Shown here: piece after piece, positions 35,488 through 45,957 of the stretch
Numbering within the stretch: the first letter of the stretch is position 1
How the letters are laid out: each line of letters starts with the position of its first letter
From: Reticulitermes speratus
Taxonomy: Eukaryota > Arthropoda > Insecta > Blattodea > Rhinotermitidae
Length of the DNA stretch: 64,000 nucleotides
Assembly (NCBI GenBank): GCA_021186555.1
Contig: JAJKFL010000004.1
Coordinates: 19,930,406-19,994,405 of the forward strand
Reading direction: 5' to 3'
Made by a program: the position numbers and the translations under genes
Notes under the pieces: generated by a model
Databases searched by the model: none
What the model was told of the DNA's origin: nothing
What the model saw: the letters and a program-made list of their open reading frames with translations, nothing else

Positions 35488-35701
35488 TCATAATTCAGAA
35501 GTAGTAACGTTTCAAATATGCATTCTAAAAAGCTACATTATACTGCAGCTAGCCAAAACACAGCCTGTCTGTGAGTTAGTTTTCAGAGTAACAATCTATG
35601 TAAGTTTAGTTTCTGTGCCAAAATGTGCTGTAATGTAGCCCTATGTGTAGAAGCTGTTTTTGTAGGAATATCTCGTTGTGATTTTTATATCGAAAAATGA
35701 G

Positions 35702-36475
35702 GAGAAAGACCTCGATCACAACTTCAAGGTTGACAACAATTATGTATTTATCGAAAACGTACTACATATTCCGGCCTATACAGCCATTATCAGGTGCTCC
35801 TTTATAAAGGTGTTAAGGAAAAATTATATACACACGTAAAAACATCCAACTTCGAACAGTACAATTACAGGAGATTATTTCTAAAATGTAAAGGTGTTCC
35901 CTACAATACACTGTTTTAATAATAGGTATACAATTACTAAAATACTCCATTCCATATCTTATTAATATATTCATCACTTATATATGATTTTATAATTTTT
36001 TCTATAAAATTGTCTTCTGCGTATATTTCGAAGTATAAAAAGAAACGATGTTATTCACTCACTGAAAATTGGAAATTTCTGGGTGTGGGCCTGCATACCA
36101 ATATAACAACAAGCACGTCCTTATCTGCCTTAAAGACGGATGATTTACGCTCAGTGCTGTGTATATTTAAAAGGAATGCTACACTTTTAAGCAAATTTAT
36201 TTATATTACTACATTTTAATTATCAGGTTTCTATTCCTATTTTTCAACTAATTGAACCCTAAAGTCTTAATACTAATCACAGTTAAAGTATACAACTATA
36301 CGTTGTATAAGATTGATATGTGAATTTTATTATAAAAATTAGTGTTTGTATACACTATTTTTCTCTAACAATTTTATGAAAGAGTAACTGATGATGGCTG
36401 TGTAGGCTGAAATATTTAGTACGTTTTTAACAAACACATAATTAATTTTTGTCAAAGCTTAAGTTGTAGGCGACG
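35702..36475. mobile_element. Element with ~90-bp inverted ends bearing the core motif
   Basis: Left end (35702-35793) and complemented right end (36382-36475) share ACAAC.T, AATTATGT, AAAACGTACTA.ATATT and CAGCC/CAGCCAT..ATCAG. Complement of the left core reads CTGATAATGGCTGTATAGGC..GGAATATG; right reads CTGATGATGGCTGTGTAGGC..GAAATATT. The interior is AT-rich with one 69-aa frame (36010) and no recognised domain. Confidence 0.7.
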
Positions 36476-36642
36476 ATCTTTATTCTCATCTATTCATAAA
36501 ACCTCTTTAATCTGACCCTATAAAATTATGTTTCCTGAAATGTAAATAGCTCTGTTACTAAAAGTATACTTCGTACTCCTTAACGAGTGTATTTTTAACC
36601 ATTTATTTGAACGTTCAGGACCTATAAAACTTGACTTTAAGG

Positions 36643-37067
36643 CAGTGGTTCTCAACCTCAGGAGGGGAGGGTGTCTGAAGAAGGCTCGCGAGAGGGTTTT
36701 ATGGAGAACTCGATAATTATGAAAAAAATCAAAATTTGGATCTAAATTCAAACAGAATGATCGAGAAAATGTAATTATTGAATCTGTGTTTATTAATTCT
36801 AACATACTGGAGCAATTACATTTTAAATAACTAATGAACACCCTTTGTTATTGTAAGGCACAACGTGGCTGTACTTAAAGCCACAGCACTTCTAACGTTC
36901 ATTCCACGTTGCAGTGATATTGAGGCGGGGAGTCAATTCGAACGTACTGAAAATGTTATGTAGTGTTCAAGAAAAGGCATTAGTATTAGTTCATTTATAA
37001 TAAATGTCACTGACTATTGCCGTCGCCGGTCACATACCATTTGCACATAAAACTTTGGAAACCGCTG
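36643..37067. mobile_element. hAT-type MITE with perfect 8-bp target duplication
   Basis: CTTTAAGG occurs exactly at 36635-36642 and 37068-37075. The element starts CAGTGGTTCTCAACC and ends, complemented, CAGCGGTTTCCAAAG. Length 425 bp with no transposase frame, so it would depend on a hAT transposase elsewhere. An S1 SINE is inserted directly beside its right end. Confidence 0.88.
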
Positions 37068-37079
37068 CTTTAAGGTCTT

Positions 37080-37366
37080 TTTTTTTTATGAAGGGGCCCC
37101 GCAGCAGATGCTACGGACGCACCGCAACATTAAAGCTTATTGTGCAACCCTGTGATGAAGATGATTACTGTTTTTTTTTTCGTTTTTTCCGATTAATGGA
37201 GCACCGGTGGAATGAAATTGACAAGGGAAAACCGAAGTACTCGGGGAAAAACCTGTCCAAGTGCCACTTTGTCCACCACAAATCCCACATGGACTGACCA
37301 GGGATCGAGCCCGGGCCTCCGCGGTGGGAGGCCGGTGATTATTCGCCTGAACCAAGGCACGGCCCA
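37080..37366 (-). mobile_element. SINE S1, full-length copy inserted at a hAT edge
   Basis: A 12-bp duplication flanks it: CTTTAAGGTCTT (37068-37079) and CTTGAAGGTCTT (37367-37378), one mismatch. The left copy overlaps the right duplication of the hAT MITE 36643-37067, so the SINE landed just beside that element and is younger. Head on the right (minus strand) with CCTTGGTTCAGGCGAATAAT box A region and GGCTCGATCCC box B. Confidence 0.9.
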
Positions 37367-37378
37367 CTTGAAGGTCTT

Positions 37379-38124
37379 GGAAGTACGGTGCGATCTAACT
37401 CCACGAAAGGGATCCGGGCAAAATGGGGAAATAATGAGATTAGTTCAGTAACTAAAGTGTTATAAAATTTAGTATTGTAATGAGTGGGGTTCTTTTGACA
37501 ATACACAGGTTCTATCCTGAAGCTGCAGTCAAGTGAGGGTACTGCAGCCATGCTCCGATGTAGGCCTAGAGTGCGGAAACACTGTGACTCACATGTGTGT
37601 CAGTTTGGACGTACTGCTCTTCGCAATGCATCAAGGCCATGCGCATTTTATATGACGTTCGTTAGTGTGTAACATAGCCTACGAACTTGTACTGGTTCGA
37701 AAACCAGTGTTTAGGAAGTAAACTGACCAGCAGCTACGTGTCCGTTCTTACAGCCCACTTTGTGTGCGCAGTTTTATATAGCACGATACGTGTCATCCCA
37801 CAGACGTGTGAAATATTTACTAGCTTATAAAAAGATGAGGTGGGCTCCACCCACCGCACAGTGCACCGTGGAGATGAAGGTAAGCAAACTGGGAGTTTGT
37901 GACTGTGCCCCACGGAGTGAAGCGAGCAGTGCTTTTAACAGCAGTACAAGAAACCCGTCTAAAGTGGAACTTGTAGACCAATAGGAAAATTTCTGTAGTC
38001 CTGGATATATGTAACATGTAAACTGTTATTACCTGTAATAAACTCAAATTCCTTAAAGCGGGGAATAGAAGGTAAAACAAAAATTAGAGGGAAAATGGAC
38101 CCTTGAATGTTAGACATATCAGTG
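37379..38124. other. No gene assigned; one strong splice-donor match
   Basis: GAAG|GTAAGC at 37880 ends a frame open from an AG at 37803 (76 bases). Isolated, so not called as an exon. Confidence 0.4.
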
Positions 38125-38370
38125 ACAAGGTTAGGGGCTGGACGACCTAGAAGTCGTGATTCCATTCCCGAGAGAGGTAAGAGATTTTTTCCGTTTTCAA
38201 AAGCGTCCAGACCGGCTCTGGGGCCCACCTAACGCCTCTTCAATGGGCACCGAGGCTTCTTTCCCCGTGGGTGAGTTTACCGGTGCGTAATGCTAAACAC
38301 CTCCACCTAATGCCGTGATTAAGAATGCTTGGAGCTATACCTCAACTCCCCTGTACGCCTTCATGGCGTA
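38125..38370 (+). mobile_element. SINE S3, near full length
   Basis: GGGGCTGGACGACCTAGAAG head, AAGCGTCCAGACCGGCTCTG core, CCTCCACCTAATGCCGTGAT, GCTTGGAGCTATACCTC, and the tail CCTGTACGCCTTCATGGCGT, which can pair with itself through a TACGCC/GGCGTA stem. Confidence 0.82.
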
Positions 38371-38534
38371 TATAGGCAGACCTTTACATTTGCTGTGCGT
38401 CCTGATATAGACCTGTGTCTGAGACGGATCATTTCTGTCCGAAATGGGAAAGACTTGTGTCCGGTCATTGGTAAAACATGCAGAATACTTTGACGGACTA
38501 CTGGAAAAAGAAAGAGAATGAATGAATGTATGAA

Positions 38535-39070
38535 CAAGCCAAGCAATGTACGTATAACGTAACACTGCACGTTTGCGTAACCATTGTTGCCGTGAATAAG
38601 CAACACATATTACATATTCTAAGTGTGTGTTTGTAGCCTTAGTTATCCAGCATGCAATGCGCATGCGCCGTATTATAGCCTCTTGTCATTGTGGCCTGTC
38701 TGGCGCTCCCTAATTTTTCCACATTATCTCATAAACGGCACGATTTTCGGGAAAAGTTATTGAACATAAAATATGTGTTTTTTCACTACAAAAATTTGTC
38801 TGAAAAAATTTCTCATTCTAAGAAGAATTTAGAGAGATATTATAATAAAGTTACACGGGTCTTCTCGTAAAGTGCCAGTTATTCATGTAAAATTTTGATA
38901 TAACCTGAATTTTCTCGACTGATTTTCGAAAAATTCTCAAACCAAATTTCATGAAAATCCGTCCAGTGGGAGCCGAGTTTTCCATGCGGACAGACGGACA
39001 GACAGACATGAAGAAGTTAATAGCTGCTTTCCGCAATTTTGCGAACGCGTGTAAAAACGGAAAGAGTTGC
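38535..39070 (+). mobile_element. R500 dispersed repeat, copy 4
   Basis: Same blocks as copy 3, in the same order and orientation, including CGTATAACGTAACACTGC, CTTATTGAACAT-type, CATTCTAAGAAGAATTT and GCGGACAGACGGACAGACAG. A 35-bp minisatellite begins 30 bp after its right edge (39100). Confidence 0.75.
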
Positions 39071-39099
39071 GGGAATAAACTGTAAATGTGAGAGATGTG

Positions 39100-39588
39100 G
39101 ACATACACAGCATGAACTGTCAGCTTGTGATTTGGACATACACAGCATGAACTGTCAGCTTGTGATTTGGACATACACAGCATGAACTGTCAGCTTGTGA
39201 TTTGGACATACACAGCATGAACTGTCAGCTTGTGATTTGGACATACACAGCATGAACTGTCAGCTTGTGATTTGGACATACACAGCATGAACTGTCAGCT
39301 TGTGATTTGGACATACACAGCATGAACTGTCAGCTTGTGATTTGGACATACACAGCATGAACTGTCAGCTTGTGATTTGGACATACACAGCATGAACTGT
39401 CAGCTTGTGATTTGGACATACACAGCATGAACTGTCAGCTTGTGATTTGGACATACACAGCATGAACTGTCAGCTTGTGATTTGGACATACACAGCATGA
39501 ACTGTCAGCTTGTGATTTGGACATACACAGCATGAACTGTCAGCTTGTGATTTGGACATACACAGCATGAACTGTCAGCTTGTGATTT
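39100..39588. repeat. 35-bp tandem repeat, 14 copies
   Basis: Unit GACATACACAGCATGAACTG then TCAGCTTGTGATTTG. The units are identical as read, pointing to recent expansion. It starts 30 bp beyond R500 copy 4. Confidence 0.97.
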
Positions 39589-39688
39589 CACTCAACAATA
39601 TGGGCCTATTCGGGGTCTAAGTAAGTGAAGTAGGCTAATATATGAGGACAAAGTCCAAATGTGTTGTAGAACTATTTTTTATTGATTG

Positions 39689-39962
39689 AAGGGCCCCGCA
39701 GCAGATGCTACGGACGCACCGCAGCGTTGAAGGCTTATTGTGCAACCCTGTGATGAAGATGATGAAGTTTCTTTCTGCTTTTCCATTTTAATGGAGCACC
39801 GGTGGCATGAAATTGACAGGGGAAAACCGAAGTGCTCGGGGGGAAAAACCTGTCCCAGTGCCACTTTGTCCACCACAAATCCCACATGGACAGACGCGGA
39901 ATCGAACACGGGCCTCCGCGGTGAGAGGCCGGTGACTAACCGCCTGAGCCATGGCACGGCTC
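39689..39962 (-). mobile_element. SINE S1, full-length copy
   Basis: Cleanest S1 copy. Minus-strand head reads GCCGTGCCATGGCTCAGGCG with box B GTTCGATTCC, body CTTTTTCCC..CACTTCGG, constant 3' part ending GCTGCGGGGCCCTTC. The frames 39679-39957 (-) and 39740-39967 (+) are repeat shadows. Confidence 0.9.
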
Positions 39963-40204
39963 CATGAAACGGAGCTCCTGTGGTATTAAGAAATAACTAT
40001 CTATTACACACCATGACATTTAATATCATTTCTCGTGCTTTCAAATACAGGCGCTGTAATTATTTACCCTGTTTAAAGAGGGCGGATTTGTGTACACTTA
40101 GCCTTGGGCTTGCGTTTGTAGACAGCGTGCTGGATGAAACTACTTGATGGAAAGCAGTTAGTGATGTTTTGTCTTAATGTTACTTTTAAAACAAAACTGT
40201 TGTT

Positions 40205-40235
40205 AAGAAAGTCTCCCACCCCCCCCCCCCCCCCA
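40205..40235. repeat. C homopolymer
   Basis: Sixteen or more C's after CTCCCAC. Similar short C or G runs occur at 1695, 8868, 11087 and 30921. Their lengths are unreliable in most sequencing. Confidence 0.85.
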
Positions 40236-40517
40236 AGGGGAATGGCATTATCGATCGTGACAAATTGAAGTGGTTACAGAAGAATACGTGTGTCTGTTGC
40301 ACAGCAGAAACAGGGTTCGTTAAGGGCTAATGAAGTACCAATCACGATGTTTTATTACGATATGAATGAAGCAAATGCTATAGGAAATCATTTTATATAT
40401 GTGTTTTATTTGTGTCCACGCTGTTTTGCGATTGCATGGCACTGGAGTCCGGATTTTATAGTGTTTTGGTTCTGAATGAATAAGGTTTAGGTGGTAAAAG
40501 AGAGGAGTGTGAGTCCC

Positions 40518-40542
40518 TGCGTGTGTGTGTGTGTGTGTGTGC
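40518..40542. repeat. (GT)n microsatellite
   Basis: About 12 dinucleotides. Confidence 0.95.
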
Positions 40543-41821
40543 TTGTGCGTAGGAGGTACGGCTATGTATTAGGGTGGGTTTGTGTACTGAAAGTAGGTCA
40601 GTGGGGACGTGAAGGGACCCAGTGGTTGCTGGTAGCTCCTCCCATTGGCGCGTAGCCCTTCCTTGCTAGTTCAAAATCCGTGTGTGCTATGTGCGGAATT
40701 GAGAGGCGGGGCTTATGGAGAGAAAGAGAGAGAACTACTTCGACACACGTTAGCCCACCGCTCGATACGAGGGAAATAGCGGGGGTGTTCAGAGGAATCT
40801 ACGGACATAGCTGGCCCCCCCATCATCAGTACGTCGTGGGGCCGCGTAGGGAGAAAGTCGCACGCGTTTCAAGTGCAAACCCGTCCCGAAATTTTTGAAA
40901 TAAGTAAAAAACAAGAAATAAAACTACCTCTTGTTTAATCAATTCAGGATGCCGGCAAGTACAGTGCTGTATTTTTGTTCGCTGGTGCTTGGCACGAGGT
41001 CTTACCGACTATAAATTGTAATATACATAAAACCCAAGTGGTATTTTTTATTCAGCAGTATCTGTCTATTCACTGTGTCTGTTCAGGCTGTTACTGTGTG
41101 AGTGCAAGTGAGGTCTTAGTAATTGTTTGGAAAAGCAAACAAAAAGAAGGACTGTGTTTTCTGTAAGGGAATGACTGGATTTTCTGCCTGGATCTGGCAT
41201 CCTACGGGAACGAGTCTTCATCCCTCCAGCAGGTAAGGCTCGTCGTATTGTATTCCGTTCAAGTTTCCTCGAAATTCGAAGGTATAATTTTATATTAGGG
41301 CCTATCTTAAAAAGAGAAGAGAAAACATCGAAGTAGCCAGATCTCCTCCACTCCTCTTTAACATTTGGCTCAGCGCCCAAGTTTCACTCTCTGTATCTTC
41401 CTATTCCTTTTTTTAACCCTCCCTCATTATTCCGATTTTCTTTTTCTTTTGCACTCTCTCTGATGCTTGACTCATCTATCTTCCTCTTTCATTCCCCCTT
41501 CTTTTCCTGTGACATGTTTGAATCCTAAATCTGACACAGACTTGAAAGCAGCGGAACTGGACCTACATGTAATGCAAGCAGCTCACTGCGTTCCATGTAT
41601 GAAGCGTAACATTAAGAACAGGAAAGGAGAAATGGAAAGTGGGCGCAGGACGACATAGGTAATCTTATTGTAATTTATGTGCTGCCTGAAGGCCCATTTA
41701 TGTCGATTTTATTCGAGACGCTTTCATATTTAGTCCAGGAGCTTTGTCGGTACCTTTCTCGCTGCTCTGTCTGCTGAATGTTATCAAGTTGTAGGGTTTA
41801 GATGGCGGAGAAAATTAAGTT

Positions 41822-41910
41822 GCAGTCTTCTGGGTTAGAACACCTTGTAGTCTTGTAGGTGGGTACAGTCGTTTCGAAGGAACCTTCTTCCTTCATCTGC
41901 ATGGAAAAAG
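41822..41910 (-). repeat. Solitary foldback arm
   Basis: Minus strand: GCAGATGAAGGAAGAAGGTT..CCTTCGAAACGACTGTACC and, at the outer end, ACCCAGAAGACTGCAAC. No inverted partner found. Confidence 0.45.
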
Positions 41911-42770
41911 GGAGCCACTTTGAGATATGAGTAAATTAGCCTAGGTAGCCACAGCCAGAATGTCGACAGAGACTCACTTCTACGCTGTAAGCCTCAACCA
42001 GAAGAAGGACCTCAATCTAGAGGTACTAACACATAGCGCCACGTACTCAAAGTGCTGTTGGAAGTGTTGTGTGGACTGTGATGTTTGGTACAATGCGACG
42101 GAAATGTATTAGTGCCAATAGTTGCCTACTTTTAATAGGCATACTGCACGCCATTTGCTACATTTTCTGTGAAACCGCAATTTGGGCAACAGAGTTGTGC
42201 CAGATCGACCTCGGATCCTCCCGCCCTGCCCGCAGTATGATCGTTTATCTCTGTCCCCAGAATGTTAGCCAGTGCGGCGTCTCTAATAAACACCGGCTTT
42301 GTAATTTTGTAGGACAAAATGATGGTATAGGACTGTAGGCCAGTATTACTACGAACGTCTTGGCATTAAACTGCAATAGTAGCATATACATTTTCAGATA
42401 TTTTGGAGAATAGACATATTATGTGGAGTGGAGTTCATCACAGCGGTTTTAAGTTGAAATTCCGGGCATGATAGGTAAATAAAGAAACTATAAAACGTAA
42501 TGATTCGTATCTTTGTAGCAGAATCGAGTTTTAAAAATAGACTCCTTCCTATCAAACTTACGTATCCCTCCAATGACGCTCACAAAATTATACTAGAAGC
42601 TTTGAATACGAAGCCCAGTAACCGAATCCGTGAGTATTATTAGGCTTGACATGACCCGGAATTAAAGTAATGTATTTTATATAATAACGCTATTCTTGTC
42701 ACGGGACATTTAATTAAAGCTTTCGGGATACAATCTGACACAAACGCGGGTGATGTAGGCTGATAATTCT

Positions 42771-43769
42771 GTATCTGGATACTGTACAGTGGGGCGTACT
42801 TGTGGACTCATCGATCTGGATCAGGATAGTGTACAGTTGCGGGTAATTGTCGACTGTTCGATCTGGATTAGGATACTGTGCAGTGGGGGGTACTTGTGGA
42901 TTGATCGATCTGGATCGGATACTGTACAGTTGCGGGTAATTGTCGACTGATCGATCTGGATAGGATACTGTGACAGTGGTGGGATACTTGTGGACTGATC
43001 GATCTGGATCAGGATACTGTACAGTTGGGGGTAATTGTGGCTGATCGATCTGGATCTGGATACTGTACAGTTGCGGGTACTTGTGGACTGTATCGATCTG
43101 GATCAGGATACTGTGCAGTGGGGGTACTTGTGGACTGATCGATCTGGATCAGGATACTGTACAGTTGCGGGTAATTGTGGACTGATCGATCTGGATCAGG
43201 ATACTGTACAGTTTGCGGTAATTGTGGACTGATCGATCTGGATCAGGATACTGTACAGTGTGGGTACTTGTGGACTGATCGATCTGGATCAGGATACTGT
43301 ACAGTTGCGGTACTTGTGGACTGATCGATCTGGATCAGATACTGTAACAGTTGCGGTAATTGTGGCTGATCGATCTGGATCAGCATATGCTGTACCATGG
43401 GGGGAAACTTGTGACTTGATCGACTGGATCAGATACTGTACAGTCGGTACTTGTGGACTGATCGATCTGGATCAGGATACTGTACAGTTGTGGGTAATTG
43501 TGGGCTGATCGATCTGGATCAGGACACTGTACAGTTGTGGGTAATTGTGGGCTGATCGATCTGGATCAGGATACTGTACAGTTGTGGGTAATTGTGGGCT
43601 GATCGATCTGGATCAGGATACTGTACAGTTGTGGGTACTTGTGGACTGATCGATCTGGATTAGCATGCTGTACACAGTGGGGGTACTTGTGGACTGATCG
43701 ATCTGGATCAGGATACTGTACAGTGGCGGGTACTTGTGGACTGATTGATCTGGATTAGGATACTGCACT
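42771..43769. repeat. ~47-bp tandem repeat, ~21.5 copies with many small indels
   Basis: Core GATCGATCTGGATCAGGATA then CTGTACAGTTGCGGGTAATTGTGGACT. Copies vary 42-50 bp through 1-4 base insertions and deletions, unlike the other arrays. Short frames 43035-43508 are produced by it and are not genes. Confidence 0.95.
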
Positions 43770-44405
43770 CTGGATTCCTTGACGGTGGTGAATTTACTGA
43801 CCTTCTGAGCGACTGTCCGTATACCGTTTACGCTGCATGGAATTAGGCATATGTTTTCATATGCTTAGTAATGTCTCGAAGAATAACACACCCTTACCCA
43901 CTAGACAGTCATAATAATAATATTGATATTAATATTAATTAATATGGCGGTAGGGCTTTGCATAGGTCATTTATCAAGCTTTGTGTTTTGTGTGTGGATG
44001 GATTATTATTTATTGAATGAAATTGCATCAACTGCAGCGGTTAGATCTATTTAACTTCAAAGGGTGGATGATAATCGTGGAAAAGTGAACTTTAAAGAAC
44101 TGGGACGAAAGCGGCCCTGGAATGTTTCAAGACACTATCCCGAAATTCGCTTGGAGGACCACAGGATAACAACAAAACGTTCCCAGTCAGGTGCTCGGAC
44201 TCCCTGCCAATATGTCATCCTGTGCCTCTCGAATAGGCCTTCAGGTCAGAGACGTTACCGCCTGAGCCAAGGTACTCTGCTTCTGTGTAGAGCCCAAACC
44301 TGTACTTTATAACTATATTTATGATAACAGAGATACATGCATAATGAACCAACTAAATAACTAATTAGTCTTATACAGATATTTACAGAACGCCATAGTC
44401 GATTT

Positions 44406-44666
44406 TTTTCCAGTGCTCGACAGCCCCTTGGGGGCCTAGGCCGCCTCATTTTTCGAGGCTTCACGATCACACTTTTTGACACACCATACTCGGTAGGACT
44501 CCTCTGGACAAGGGACCAGCTCGTCGCAGAGACCTCTACCTGACAACACACAACACTCACAAGAGACATACATCCATGCCCCCTGTGGGATTCGAACCCA
44601 CAATCCTAGCAAGCGAGCGGCCGCAGACACACGCCTTAGACTGCACGGCCACTGGGATCGGCTTTG
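44406..44666 (-). mobile_element. SINE S2 with short duplication
   Basis: GTCGATT occurs at 44399-44405 and 44667-44673. Minus-strand head GGCCGTGCAGTCTAAGGCGT, box B GGGTTCGAATCCCAC, then the S2 body and CCCAAGGGGCTGTCGAGCAC tail with an A-run. Short frames such as 44576-44827 come from it. Confidence 0.88.
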
Positions 44667-44673
44667 GTCGATT

Positions 44674-45884
44674 AGACCTGCTTATTAGGCCTGTCAAAGA
44701 AAAGCAATTTGCTATATTACCGACCAACAAGACCCGACAGGCCTTAATCACCGGTTGTTCCCGAAATCTGATCCGAACGTGTAGACAAGACTGTTGCCTG
44801 AACCTCGGCGTGACACAGGGAATATGATAATCTTAGTTTTGCATTCTCGTCTCTACCTGCTGTACATAAAAGTGTCAGAGATAGAAAACGCCCGTATTCC
44901 ATATACGTCACATCCAGTTAGTATTTCGCATACATGCCTTCCTTCCTTTCGATGTTTCAGAAATCATCGAGGTAGTGGTCGAGGTGAAGTTTATAACGCA
45001 CGCAATTCGTGCCCTCGGATACCTCGGGCGAGAGCTTACCAGAGTGCGTCAGGCATGCCTCATGTCGTCTGCATCCGTTTATAGGATGGTATTTCACGCG
45101 AGACAGCTGTAGGCCTGGTCTGGGATATACCAAGCTAGTAGGCGCGCCTTGCAGTACTTCCCTACAGCATTCTGTGTCAAGTTTACTGGTCCACTTTCAG
45201 TAATCATTCCTAATCTCTAATCGAATGGCATACTATCCCTGCTTCATACGATGTCATTAAACAACCACACATAAATCCGTCAGTCATTGTAAAATCAGCA
45301 GAAAATTCTTCAGTTTCATTGCATCCACGATACTTCTATAGCTAATCGTATTATAGGATGACATCCCAACCACTTCTACTGTCATCACTGTCATTTTAAC
45401 GTCGTCATCTTCGCAGTCGTCACTGTCATCAAGATGTCAAGCAGTTGTGTAATTTACTGGCCTGTTCCGGCCTCTTGTATCTTCTTTAAGGGGCATCCTT
45501 GTTTTCTTGTTCCAGTCTGTTTATACTCGTATTTCGTCATTAAATTTGAAACCCTATAAGTTCTATTTTATCATGCTGTTATGCTTCGATCTATCAACAT
45601 TTTGCAGTTATGAGGCACGCAGATGGTGCCAAGTTCTTCAGCATTGTTTGATCTCCAGTGTTTTATTATAATGAAGATAGTTGTATGTACACACATACAT
45701 ACACAAAAGTGCTTGATTTTTATGTAGTCCTGTTGTTGGTAATAGACCCAAGGATTCAGATTGTGCCATCCTTTACCTTTATTGACTCTAAATGATTTAG
45801 AACGCAGAACAACAATTAGAATACACGTGAATTTATTTCCAACTTACTGCACTAGTTAATATTTAAAGGTTACTACTACATGTT
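44674..45884. other. No gene called
   Basis: After CTTTCGATGTTTCAG at 44960 one frame is open for ~49 codons (to a TAG near 45109), but all three frames are open in this GC-richer stretch, so the signal is weak. Confidence 0.4.
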
Positions 45885-45957
45885 CCGGCCATAACATATG
45901 GTCGTTTTCAGGAAGTACATGTTACAGAAAGGTTATGGCCGAAACGTGTAGGAGTAA
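45885..45957. mobile_element. Small foldback fragment with paired GGCCGAAAC cores
   Basis: CTACATGTTCCGGCCATAAC (left) and GGTTATGGCCGAAACGTGTA (right) are inverted about a short centre that includes TTTTCAGG. It sits immediately outside the larger inverted-end element at 45958-47241. Confidence 0.6.

Larger units (their letters stand above)
39963..41821. other. No gene called; GC-richer promoter-like stretch inside
   Basis: 40600-40890 is richer in G+C and CpG than its surroundings, with CCCATTGGCGCG (CCAAT on the other strand) and GAGGCGGGGC (GC-box-like). CAGCAG|GTAAGG at 41233 is a strong splice-donor match closing a 65-base open stretch from 41168. These hint at a first-exon region but nothing ties them together. 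Confidence 0.3.

Noticed and set aside
39679..39967. Frames resembling proteins annotated in cockroach genomes (LSPRRPVFDSASVHVGFVVD type)
   Set aside because: They are the S1 SINE and recur in every S1 copy on either strand.
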